Below, piece after piece: positions 1-12,102 of a stretch of DNA of 64,000 nt. The position numbers and the translations under genes were made by a program. The notes below the pieces were generated by a model. That model did no database searches. It saw only the letters and a list, made by a program, of their open reading frames with translations, and had not been told where the DNA came from. How positions within the stretch are numbered: position 1 is the first letter of the stretch; each line of letters starts with the position of its first letter. Source of the stretch: Haemonchus contortus (taxonomy: Eukaryota; Nematoda; Chromadorea; Rhabditida; Trichostrongylidae); contig LS997562.1 of NCBI GenBank assembly GCA_000469685.2, positions 18,079,813-18,143,812 of the forward strand. Direction: 5' to 3'.

Positions 1-3000
1 CATCTACACCTACAGTGACGTAAGGTCTCTTCATACGATTCAGCAGTGTAGCAATTGCAGCAGCGGTTAGATAAGCGGCCCTGTAAACCATATACATAGT
101 GTATATCACTTATCTACGGCCTTCAAAGTGATGAATGAGCACGACTTACATAATCTTCTGGAAACTGAGCTTACCTGGTGCTAATAAGGCTGCAAGTGTA
201 GGCTACGTTGGCACAGTCAGCACTCGACACACGCTCAATCCCAATGTCTTCTAGTATTTGGAAGGTTTTTTGAAACGTTGCATCCTCTCCTTCGAGTAGA
301 TCACTGAAAGCGTACTCTTTCGTGTTCTCTATATGCTTTTTACGATGATAGTTGCAGCTGCTCCTAACCTCTCGATCTCAGAGACGAATTTTGTCGGGAA
401 ACATCCGTGGCGGGATATGGCTTCGTATTCGCCATTGAATAGCAGACCATCCGCTGCTAATGAAGCCAGCACTACTCTCACCAGCTCCCCCATATACATT
501 CCCGAGATCATTTTTTCAAACCTTAATGTTTCAAGTCTTTAGTACTGATGACGTTCCGACAGGTTCATCGCCCATGTTAGCCTCCAAAAGGGCTGTAGCT
601 GCGGAGCGAACTTACAGTTGTTTGCCGGGATTTATACTTAGTGAGTCGACTTGAGCATCGAATTCGGTTAGTACACCATCCAGTGCTCCATCATCGCCAA
701 AGGCGCCCCATTCTGTATTGATAATCATCTGAAATATGAAAATCCACTAACTCTCCCTCTTGATGCAATCCATCCTAAGCGCAATTACAAAAACCCCCGC
801 AACGTTGATTTAGGACACTGGGTTGCACTCACAGCTTTTTAGTTATACCTACCTCATCGGGCAGGTTGTCTTCAGGCATTTCCCCTTCCAGTTTTCCAAT
901 GCGAGACAGTTTCTCCATGTAGCAAGCATTTGTTCCAGTTCCCACAATGACACCAATCTAAACATATGTATTTACGAAAAGTATTCTTCATAATTTGCCA
1001 GAAAAACACCAACAGCACTAATAACAAATTGCTAAAATACGAAACTCAAAGACTTTTTTAGAAATCTAAGTCATTAAGACGACCATAATTTGTTGGAGCC
1101 TCTAGCTAGAACCTGATCTAAATCACATTTGCTCGGAAAATGGGTGGTTTCGGTCCTATTTGGGGTTGTTATTTTGGAGAAAAGAAGGTAACTCTCGCTG
1201 GATCAGATAATGCAGCGCACTACTCGAAGGTTCAACGAAGAAAATGATTTCAAAAACAAAACAGCACCAATCTGAACATATTCACGAGAAAATGGGGGAT
1301 AAGTTTTTCTGTTATCCGACTGAAATGGATTCCATTGAGGTATGTTCAGAAGGCAGATCAATGCCCCACAAAATCGCCTGCTCCCTCTTCACCCCCAGAA
1401 CTGCGGATTGATTAAGTCAAACTTCCACTTGACAACGCACATCGGCACATTAGTGTGCCCAAAGTGAATATTCCCTGGAAAACTGTAGGGTTTCAGCTAG
1501 GAAGTCCAGATCTGACATTAATAATATCATTGAGCAAAATGGTGGCTTGTCAATTGCTGAAACAACACCTCCGTATTGGCCTGTTTCAAAGTTTGCTTAG
1601 ATGGTGCCCTATCATTTCGTACTGCTGTAAGTAGCAACATCTTTTGAATTCGTGAAGATCAATTTTGGGAACGCGATATTCGACACTTTACGAAAAAGAT
1701 GTAGAACGTGTTCTATTCTTCGAGTATTTCTAGAATTGAAGATTCAGAAGGTATTCTACAATACTAAGATTGCACATCACGCTTTCTCAAAAGTCATTTT
1801 CCTTTCCTTTCCTCATCTGTAGAGAAAGTTATGCAGCTCAGAAGTGAGCCTCGGCTGCGGAGTCCAGAGACATTGTAGGGTGCGCTTCAAAGGAAGAGGG
1901 AGGACACAGAAGCCAAGGGGCATGTCCTTGATGTTCTTTGTTCTTTTTCATGACTTACTTTTAACTCATCCGAGCGTCAGCGTTTCGAACAGGTTCCCCG
2001 AAAATTTAACCCTAACCCCTTCAAAGGTATCGTTCTATTCTATCCCAGAAGCAAGATTTTCAGAACTATACTTCCCTCGCACACTCAAGCGTCTCACATC
2101 TGTTCTCGGGCCGTGATAATGCTTTGCTAATCGGCTTCCTCTCCTCACAGTGAGACCCCCAAGTTTACCATGCTTCGGAACGTTTCCGTCTACTGTGCAA
2201 ATATAGTCTTCGATCGGAGTAATCGTCTTTCAGGAAGATGTTGAGCTCTCCCCTCTTGAGACTTCACTTGAGCTCTCCCCTCTTGAGGCTTCACAAGTCC
2301 CACAATGGATGCAGCCATAGCCGTACCTGACAACTGTTTTCCTTGAAAGCACAAGCCATAAGTGTGCCGACGGTATCGTTAAGTACAGCAACCACGTCGA
2401 TGTCGATGTCCTAAATGTAATGATCCAAAAAAACTTCAAAGCACGGAATGAGAATATTTTTTAAGTTATCATCTGAAATGAGGAAGCACTCAGTTTCTGA
2501 ACTGAATAATCTGAACAACTCACATTTCGCCTTTTACAGGCTTCTCTTAACAACGTTACGACATCAGAGCCTTCGACATCGCTCGCGTTGAAGCCTTTCG
2601 TCCAATTTATGAGTTTTGCACTGCAAATCAGAAGAATTAGGAAAACATCAGCCATGAATGAACTTCAGGCAATTGGGCAAAAGTTGTTTCTATGAGAGTC
2701 AGAACATAAGGCGTGTAGCTGTTGCGAGTGACATAATATGATGTAAACCAGATCAAAATGAGTTTCAAACAGTTGATACTACCAAGGGAACACCTCTGCT
2801 TCCCCCTTAGCTTAGCCAAAGTGAATGAAATATAGCAAGCAGTGGTTAGCCCATGTGAAACCGGGAAAACGGCCTACATGAAAGCCTTTTCTTCTTTTTT
2901 CATCTTTCTAATTTCCTTATGTAGGTGCTCCCCGCCGATTTCTTGTTGCTCACGCTTCAGACTTCCCTGCAGTCTCTCTCCCTCCCTGATTTGCGGGATT

Positions 3001-6000
3001 GGAAGTTGTGGAATCGCGGGTTACCATTTGAACTTTAAATTTGCATTCGATGGCTTGTGTCAGAAGTTTTACGTTATTGTTTTGAGGATTTTGAGAATGC
3101 ATGCAATAATATATTTGTTTGAACCATAAACTTTCCCTTCAAAGAGATAATTTGCCCACAAATCCAACCGCTAAAATCAGTTTAGCTGTAAGCTATGAAA
3201 TTGAGTGCAAAATCTTCCATCAATAGGTTCTTTTCTACACTTATGTTCAAAAATAGTTAGTTTTACAGTATTTATGGCCACTCCGACAGAGAAGAAGCCT
3301 GGGACCCTTTTCAATCGAGTAGTTTCAAGGATACTTAAGAATAACTGCAATTCAAAACAGCTAGTCTGAGCCTCTAAGAGTGCGTTTCTAGGATCTACCA
3401 CTGTACATACTTAGCTAGTAATATTCGAGATGAGTCAAGTCACAGTCTAATGAACAAAGGACCCTTACCATGTTAATCCTTCTTGCTTGCACGGGAATGA
3501 GAAGGTAAAGCCAAGGGGTAGTTTCTGAGAGGTGCTAACACCTTGTTCGACCATGAACTTTGCCATACATTCAGCGATATGGTCGAAGAGCTGAAATTTA
3601 AGCCGCAATAATTGACTTCAATTTATGGTCTCGCTAAGCACGATTTGCTGAAATTTCTCATCCATAAACATTGACTCTGTCGCGACTAACCGCAAAAAGT
3701 ATGCAGAAAGAAGGCCAGGGCAGTAGAAAATTGATATCTATCCATTTTCGTACTACAAAGTAGAACCAATTTTAATGCCTTATAGGCTCTATCCCATTCT
3801 CAACTCAATGTAGTAGCTGAGAATATGGTGACTTACGGATTATCAAAAAATAAGCTTCGAATCTAAGCCGGTGCAGCTAGCATCGTTAGTATTGTGTCGG
3901 ACTCAGTCGCGTAGCGACTTTGACAGAAATCAGAGTGGGCCTAAGTATGAGCTGAAGTCTGCGCTCTGATAGCAACCGCTCAAGTAATATCTTACACTAG
4001 TAGTGATAACTGTTTTTGTACGAGTTATTTCCAAAGTTACCCGCCTGTGCATAGAATATCAATCAGCTCGCTACGATCCATTGAAGAACATCAGACATTA
4101 AACAGTGGCAGCCTGATGCTCCGAACGAATGAGAAGAGCATTAGTTCTTTGACCAAAAGCAAGGAGAGAACGACCAACGAGCACTTAGTCAAGTCATATG
4201 AGACAAGAATGCTTTGTAAGATGAAATAAGAAGGGCGATTGAGAAGGACAATATGATTTTTAATTGACTAGAGCGGGACGGTAGGTCGACTCAGACAGCG
4301 TGGTAAGAAGTCTACAAGTTGGAGAAGTTACCGTGACAACAGTTTCATTAGACATTGGTAGGGCGTACGAAGTAGGGTCTTCGTAATTCCCAAACAGGAA
4401 GTTCTTCTGGGGAGTGTTTGTGGACATACGGGCGAAAGATTCCATCTTATTTGGAATGGAGGACAAGAGACAAGATTGGCAAGGATCCAAGGTGGGTCGC
4501 GAGCCTTTAAACAGGTAATACTGTCTTTGATCCGAGTGAGAAGAGCATCATGAGGATGCTCAAGAGTTCTCAAAGAAGGGTATGCACTCGTAATCGATAA
4601 TATCCCTCATTTCAGTTCGGTTTTAAAACCCCATGTCAAAGGATCTGAGCATTCTAGCATCTTCACCTTTGAGGGCTAAACTATGCGGTTACTGTTTACT
4701 GCTCCTCTTCAGCCAATTTCACGCCACTCAGCATATCATATCCTGTGTCAGGTGAGCGACGGCTTTGCTATGCATTTATTTTCTATGCACAGAATCCAAA
4801 TGGAGAGTGCTCTGCTACTGAATTAATGATTTTCTCGGAAGGAACTTCACCTGTAACGAATTCGGATGACAGATCTTAAAGTCTGAGGTCGAAAGGGAGG
4901 AAATCCAGAGAAGACACCAACAGAATCAATGAAAATGTGCGACAAGTAAGCATTTGAAGAAATGGTCCATCTTCCAAAGTGGGCGATAGCCGCAGAAAAA
5001 AATGCCAAAGATGAGGTGAAGCACATCTTATTTTTCTATTCACTTCAAAGCAACGATCTGTTCGATCTCGAGAATTGCTCGTCCTTCTTCGTTTCTCCCT
5101 CACCACTTCTACGAGGAGGTACAATATACCGGAATACAAAACTGTTCCTATCACTGAAAAGCCTAACGGGGCAAAGACTGTCACGAATAGCAGGATGAGT
5201 GGATTGTTGAGACCTTGAAGCGACCTTGCAGTTGAAAACAGGGAATACAAGTTAAGCTATTACGTAAACGCACAGTTCACGATAATTTCTAGGTACCCTG
5301 CTTAAGTTGAAAAGCGGAAGTGTTGATGTAGAGGCGTACAGCGGTAGTGAAAAAAAAACGAGAAAATCCGCCCACTTCAAGCTTTTTAGAAGTAGTGGAA
5401 GTAGAGGTTGCACAAGATTACCGCGACAGGAATGGCATGTAAGGAATTTTCGGACGAGATTTAATTTGCTCCCATCGTGAAAGTCTAAATCAAAGCATAA
5501 CTGTCCAGAATTGCCATTCAACGTCGCTATGGGTCATGACGAGTTGTTTGAACCTTTTACATTGGTTCCCTTGTGAATGGTGCAGCCTCTACAAAGCCGT
5601 CGAAACTCGTCCATCAGGGGCGTGGCATTCACACGACACAATCTCTGATTCCTTATTGTGCCCTTTTCGAGATGTTTTCGCCCTCATAACGACAGGCATA
5701 GTATAAAGGAGAGCCCCGGAATCCCACCATAGGGAAATCTCAGAAACCATTTTTATCGTGATTTGGTCTCTAGCGCCGTTTGCCACTACTGAACATCTGG
5801 GTGACGTCCCATCATGGGAAGAGTGTTATGATTTTTTAGAGCCAATCCTAAATCAGGTAATTAGCTATCAGGCACAGTTCATGTGGAGATGATGCTGTGA
5901 GAAAGGTTCCTTGTAAAAGGTTTGAGAATGACAGTGCTGATGATGAATAGTGTATCAATGCAGAAAAAAAGCAAGAAAACTAACCATAGTCATGCGTAAA

Positions 6001-7851
6001 GAGCGAGTGCCAGTTGTCAAGCTTGGCTTTTTGAAATTTTTGTAAGGACTGTTCACATCAAGTACCCTATGGAGGAGGGAGATTGGGAAGAATATGAAGA
6101 TCAATGATGACTTTAACAAGAATCAGATCAACTTTTGAATAAGAGATGAGAAGCATGTAAGTACAGCAATTCTGGAAATATCCTGGGAGACGGGCGTTAG
6201 GAACGATTTTGGGTAATCGATTCGCCGCACGCGGCTGTCGCGGACCACTCATTCGCCGTTATTACAGCTCTAGCGTTCTTTATACAGCTCATTCGATATG
6301 CGATCATTATTTTATGCATAATTCTACTATTAGTCCATTTGTTCTTGTATTTCTTACCTACTGCTGCATCCTGCTGCATTCCTTCGCGCGCGTCGCCCCT
6401 CTCACCGCGACGCGACCATTTCGTTCCTAACGCACCACACCCAAATATCCTAGATCCTCCAGAATGGTATGAGCTTAGCGCAAGGTCTTTTCACATGGAG
6501 TCCACCTTGTGTATCTATGCCTTTACGTCTTTCATGCTACTACATGTCACCCCTGATTACAAGTGAGCCCGGTAAGACTGCTGTCAATTGTTTACTGAAG
6601 ACAGAAACGAAAAAGAAGCTGTACAAGCCACCTGCCGTTCGCTCATACAAAACCTATTATTAATGCAATGCTCACATCACAACACCTTTACCACCGTAAT
6701 TATCTATTCTTAGAGCAAAACTTTACAAGGAAGATCTTATACCCAGCTAGGGGACATTATTGAAACTTCCCCATTGCCAGCTACAATCCAGTTCTGCCTT
6801 TTTCATCGCTTTTAAAACTCACGGCTTCTCCCGTTCCACGCATGATACTTTCGGGAACTCGGAAAATCTTGCCAGTCATTTCCGCTTCTCGGCCGCTTAA
6901 TCGGATTAGTAGCACACGAAAATTAGTCCCGCCAAGGTCCAGCGCCATGAAGTCGCCACATTCCTTTCCATTAGGCACTGCTCGAACATACGACGGAAGC
7001 ATTTTCACAGCGGCTGTCTTTGCTAAACGAGCAGAATGAGCAGCTGCAATGTGCTTCATCTAATAATTTGGAAAGTATAAAGTCCTGCTCCCTCAGGCAA
7101 TGCATCCAATCTTGGATGCGTGATTTTCGTGATTTTCAGATATCTTTCCGGGGAAGTATCGATACAGATCATACTTGGGAAGGTGTCTTCCTTTCCTGCG
7201 AACTTGGAGGGCCTCAGAGCGGCTTATCCATTGGTCACAATAGAGCGTCCCAGGCGGGCTCATTAAGGAATACAAAATGAAACCATGCCCGTTTCTGGTA
7301 AAAACAGTGAGGTTTTGTTACAACGTGGTGGTTAGTGCTAAACCGTGAGACGAAGGAGTCTCCTGAGTACCATTGCAAGTAGTCTAGTCAAGGTGAAATA
7401 AGCTTGCTGTCGCATTCTATTCGGATAATCTAGATCGGTCGCTGCGCTCGTCAGCCCCGTCGACAAGACCGAACGACGGTGACTCAGAGATGGCATTCAA
7501 GTTCAATACTTACTTCTCTCCTCGGTTTGTCCGAAGTAGAACAATGCCTTGACATCCCTTGTGATGTGACAAACTGTGGTTATAAGGGAGTGTCCTACAT
7601 GCCTCATGATTTTTACTTACTCTAATTTCTTTAGAGAATGCTCACCGTGAAAGCCCTGAGTACCTATGCACCAAAGCGGCTTTAACCTTCTGATTTTGTA
7701 AATAAGGGTAAGGTTTTCTGTTGAAAATTATTCGGCAATTGTACGCACCTGTTTCTTTCGCCAATCCTTCCTCCATGCTCCTCTCCAAGGCAACCATAAT
7801 GTCGCGTAACTGTTCATCAGATAACACCAGAGGACGACATCGCTCCTGGAT
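1..7851 (-). CDS. hxk-1: Hexokinase, 10 exons seen, both ends incomplete
   Basis: Phosphorylates glucose to glucose-6-phosphate in the cytosol, the first step of glycolysis. Exons by eye, 5' to 3': 7749-7851, 6823-7022, 3469-3590, 2524-2620, 2327-2410, 853-957, 616-728, about 369-521, 175 to about 328, and 1-80, running off the left edge. Hexokinase signatures appear in order: [12 protein letters not shown] (phosphate binding), LGFTFSFPC and WTKGF (sugar binding), [13 protein letters not shown] (with the catalytic Asp), [11 protein letters not shown] and [11 protein letters not shown]. Phases join cleanly except between the exons ending near 369 and starting near 326, where no GT-AG pair keeps frame. 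The first exon and start codon were not found upstream of 7851. The 3.2 kb intron 3591-6822 carries a degraded MITE. The symbol follows the C. elegans F14B4.2 orthologue by similarity and neighbourhood; another hexokinase paralogue is possible. Confidence 0.93.
2241..2294. repeat. 27-base tandem duplication in hexokinase intron
   Basis: Two adjacent 27-base units (2241-2267 and 2268-2294) beginning TTGAGCTCTCCCC differ at one position. They lie about 30 bases downstream of the donor of exon 2327-2410, inside the intron. No function is visible; it is probably recent replication slippage. Confidence 0.85.
3591..6822. other. Large hexokinase intron
   Basis: This is the longest hexokinase intron in the window. 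I see no convincing exon in it on either strand. The interval 5268-5770 is a degraded copy of the TTAA-type MITE family that recurs at 16.2, 23.2 and 61.7 kb. The remainder is unremarkable AT-rich sequence. Confidence 0.6.
5268..5770. repeat. Degraded MITE, TTAA family A
   Basis: The left end starts CGCACAGTTCACGATAATTT after GTAA. The right end near 5750-5770 carries the inverted counterpart (AACCATTTTTATCGTG). Both match the termini of the better-preserved copies at 16246-16899 and 23244-23637. The inner part 5394-5640 is shared with 10021-10262, so this copy contains extra dispersed-repeat sequence. Confidence 0.55.
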
Positions 7852-10800
7852 CTGGAAACATCATAAATAAAAGCACATTCGCAAGTATTGATGGGATTTA
7901 AAGGAATTTCGTTTATCACATAAACATTAAACCCAAAGGGTGACAAACCCTTCGGGTGCGTAGAGTTCCCTTTCAGTTTATTTAGCTGAGCCATTGCTGG
8001 CTATCGATAAGGAAGTCCGGCAGGATTTTTTTTCGAGCTTAACCCTTATAAGAATCCTTACAAGACAACCTCATGAGATAACAGATAAGTAAATAAATAA
8101 ATAGATAAATAAATAATCTTTATTAGAAAATACATGAGAGATATGACATTTTTCGAACCTGCGGCTCTAACACGGGTAGATTTTCTGGCAGCACAATGCA
8201 TCAATTTGTGCACATCCTTTAATGGGAATTTTGGATTTCATCATTTCCCCTGACTCTCTATACAGTAGCCTTCTGCTGAGGCTTTTCATGCGCTCCCCGT
8301 AGCTTCAAAAAGTAAGATGATGAATGTGTACGAATGAGAAGTGAAAAAAAGGAAAGAAGCAGGTCCCCTGGTTTCTCGCTCTCTCGACACTTAGAAGTAT
8401 GGTCGTCTGCCATGTGACGGCAGCTCCTTGTATATGCGAAGCTTGACTTACAACGAAACTTTCAAGAAGCAGTACACTACGTAATAAGTAATACAATAAA
8501 AAGCACCCTTTCGAAATCCGATACCGGTCGTGGAGGTCTGACACATTGTAGTTCATCTACGCAATGAAGTACGTCCTTGAACGCGATGTCGAAAAGCATG
8601 GTCAGTGACTAAGTCTGACTGTCGGAAGGAAGAAGGCGGAGATGACGAAGCAATTCCACCGAGCCCTATTTGATTAGTCATATTCAAAATAAAGTAGGAA
8701 AGAAAGAAATCGGCAGTGACGCAACATAAAAACGATTACTACAGATATATGAGTAGAAACAATCGAAGTCAGTCTGTGTCGCGGCAAACTGAGACGGCAA
8801 ATGATTGGCCCTGACCGAGGGAAGGATTCGATAGGGAAGGTCATGGAGTGGTCAATAACCACCAAGATATCTGGTTCACCCAACTAAAAACTTCTCCGAA
8901 CTGGCGAGGGAAGGCGGGAGGGAAGGGGTCAGAGTTTATGAGATATGATGCCACAGCGCATTGTTCGGGGTCGGGACAAAAAAACTGAGCGGAATGTTTG
9001 AGCATCGAATTGCAAGCGCTCGATGCCATCACTACACCTACTCGCCGGAGCCCGCTCTCCGATCAAAAGTCAAAAAATGCATACATCGCATCATTTTTTG
9101 TTGTCGGTCGGTGAGAGCTCAAAACATAGACCAAAGATGCCGTGGTACCGCTGTCAATTTTCACAGTACTACGAAGCTACGATATCTCCAACCGAGTCCA
9201 CTGAGCTAATGCGCAGCCAAGTCCAAAATTTTGTGGCAGTTAATGATTATTCTCAAAAGAATTTGATGAACAGCATCGCTGAAGCATTCTGAAGAATCTC
9301 CCATAACTACTGTGGCTAGTGTAGTTCAACGCTGCTCTCTATGAGCTTTTAGCTTCACAAGTGGTAAGCAAGTTTTTGATCATTCTAGATTTCTGTATAG
9401 GGTCTTCATATGGAGTGCAATGTGACCCATTTGACTTTTTCCTGATGAACTGGATGGCGCTACACTTCTTTGATCAGGCTAAGAATTCATTTCAAAGTGC
9501 ACGCTAATTTATGCATATACCTTTTGAACTTCAAGGTGTCTATGTTGACCTAATATCCCTTCAAAAATACCCCTACAAGGTAAAATGCATGACGTCGGTC
9601 GGATATGAGTCTATGACAGAGCTCAAAAAAGCTACTTGACCATGCTTATTTGTCGTTTACCTCATAGCAGATCCTAGAGTAGGGAGAACAGCTTTAGCAA
9701 CGTTGTTTGGAAGGAAGTATTTACATCCTTCGATCACCACCCATTCGAACCCCTCAACATAGCTGGTTCTTTCCCCAACGTTTACAGCTGTGGATGAGTG
9801 CACGATTATGATCATCTGTAGCAAGCATGTATGCAGACAAAAGGTAGCCTTCTCACCCTCCTCTCCTAGTATGAAAATAAGCCCATTCCAAATAAGCCCC
9901 CATTCCTGGATGAATAACAGCTTCGATTATTAAGAGCCGCTATGCTGTTGCTGATGAAGATTAATCCATTGATGGTGAGGAAAGCGAAAATTCGGCATAA
10001 CTCGTAAAGTATGAGGCTTATGAAAGTGGAGGTTGTACGAGATAACCATGACAAAAATGTTAACCGAAGGGGTATTCGGACGAGATCTCAGTTGTCGCAA
10101 ATGCACGAAGAGCCGGCTACATTGAGCCGAAAATGCACAAAATTGCCTTCCTCTGTCGTCATTGACCACGAAATGGTGTTCGAATTTCCAACATGGATAT
10201 CCTTTGTGAATGGTGCAGTCTCCACAACGCCGCTAAAACTCGTCCAGATGTGGGCGAGAAAACCATCCTGATTTGCGGATTATGCCTTTAGTGGCCTACT
10301 AACTCACTTTCTACTCACGACAGTAGAAAAGTCCACATATATCCAACAGCAATTCTGGATTATTTCAATTTCTTGGTTACTATAAAATATAGAATTCATA
10401 TGTTCAGCAAAAATAGGAACTATCAAAAATGTAAACAGAAATATTGATTATCTTCCTAAACGCACCAAGAATCAAAATACGCCGTCAGAAACAAAAAGCT
10501 ACAAGTTTTCATAACAAAATAAAGGATAAAAAAAAGTAAAAAATAACATAATAAATAAAATAAAAAGCAAAATAAAAACAAAATAAAGGAGTATGAAGTG
10601 AATAAGACAGCCGCTTTCAGAAGACATGAACAGCATCTACACATATGTATTATTGGAAAACTGAAACATTAACTGGAATTAACATCTTGAAGCGCACTCA
10701 GGCGCATCGTTTCCACCTTGACAGGTGAGGGCCCTCAAGAGCCCCTTGGACTGGAAGATGTAAGGTAGGTATGTAGAGGGGGAGAGCAGGTATTGCATCA

Positions 10801-11245
10801 GGAAGATGTGAGGTAGGTTTTTTCAGTCGATCGACAGGACCATCCATGGTTCAAAAACCTCATAAAAACCGGTCACCATGCGAAGTCCTCCACAACATGC
10901 TTTAAAACAGTAACTTCTTGCAAGGAATATCAGTTAAAAGCGCAGAAGTAGGCTGTTTCAAAAAGTCGAATCAGTGCATTTGCCTTTTAAGTAAGATAAA
11001 GTTGAAATTACCCAAAGAACAGGTCAGATCGATTATACGCATGGGTTCTTGACTATCGATTTCCGAGTTGAAGGAAAGGACAAGGAGTGAATGAAAAAAA
11101 GACATCAAAAGGAAAACAATCATAGCAAGGGGTATGAGCGTGTGAAGACCATGAACCTCTTCCTTTTTTTCCTCTCTTCTTCTTCTTTTCCTCTTCCCTT
11201 TCTTTATCTCCTTTTTCATCTTACCATTTGTTCTCAAGACACATC
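7852..11245. other. Upstream of hexokinase; no gene recognised
   Basis: The missing first exon of hexokinase may lie here, but no ATG exon with a compatible donor could be chosen by eye. Low-complexity AT stretches are at 8085-8125 (AAATAAATAA-type) and 10500-10610. A dispersed repeat sits at 10021-10262. Nothing else is supported. Confidence 0.5.
10021..10262. repeat. Dispersed repeat shared with 5394-5640
   Basis: Matched blocks in the same order at both places include GTGGAGGTTGTACGAGATAA / GTAGAGGTTGCACAAGATTA, TTCGGACGAGAT, and GTGAATGGTGCAG followed by AAACTCGTCCA. The family is not recognised; it overlaps the body of the TTAA family A copy at 5.3-5.8 kb. Confidence 0.6.
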
Positions 11246-12102
11246 ATGGCTTATCGGCTACATGGCAGGGACTTGCTGCTTAACGAAAGCGGCTATGAAT
11301 CATCCACTGATGAAGACTCCGCCTCAGGTATGTTTACAAATAACAGCCGTAGGATTTCTCTATGGATTCTGTCACTACTAGGTACTTTGGTAATGATGAG
11401 GTTCTGGAGAATCGCCTTGTGCGTCTTGATAGCTCTTCCGAAAATAGCGTAGAGTGCATTTTCGGCGAAATAAATGGGATTACCCAAATTTGACAGTAAG
11501 GGCTCTCAACCTCTAAGAATAGGGGCTGAGGAGCAGGGAGTGGGTGAAAAAGATGTACAGACAGATTAACCTCAGCCGATCGACCGAAGGAACACTTGTT
11601 CAAGGAACTAATGTCATTCATTCGGCTTTCAAGAATTTTTGTTACCCCCTAAATCAAAAATGAAGTTCAAGGTGACACTAATCGTAATCAGTTTTTCAAG
11701 AGCTCTAGAAAAATCAATGCGACATACTCGAAATTGGATGCCTATTGTGGTGAAAAATCGATTCAAGTGCCTTCAAGTTTTTTTGCTTTCTCGAAAATCG
11801 ATTCGAAGGGAATGTCAGTGGTTTGCGCTAATATAAATCTTGATGAAATTGAGTGTAAAATGCCTACCAATCCGGATTTGCCAAAGTCGATGCTGCCACG
11901 AGCACTTACGCAGAGCAATCGCTCTAGAGCTGACATCTTCGATGCTCCTTTCATCCACGTAAGAGACAGCTCCTGAATGAACGTCGTCGACTTCATGTCC
12001 ACAGAGTGTAATTCAATTAGTAATTGGGTACACAAGAATCAAGTCACTGAACAGAAAATAAGGGAAAAGCTAGCATTTGAAGCTTCGTTTCGCATGAGAT
12101 GA
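11246..12102 (+). CDS. Candidate small gene of unknown function
   Basis: Function is not recognised. A possible first exon, 11246-11327, starts at ATG (MAYRLHGRDLLLNESGYESS...) and ends at a consensus donor CAG|GTATGT; its C-terminus is acidic and serine-rich. The best-supported exon is 11692-11958: acceptor ATCAG, donor CAC|GTAAGA, 89 uninterrupted codons. It joins in phase to 12007-12102, which ends in TGA. A stretch at about 11382-11470 is also coding-like (YFGNDEVLENRL...) but does not keep frame with the first exon, so the middle of the model is unresolved. It is transcribed opposite to the flanking hexokinase and Pol I genes. It could be a real short gene, a decayed gene, or part of an unrecognised element. 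Confidence 0.4.

Noticed and set aside
1844..2116. 90-codon plus-strand ORF
   Set aside because: Lies in a hexokinase intron with no motif or splice support.
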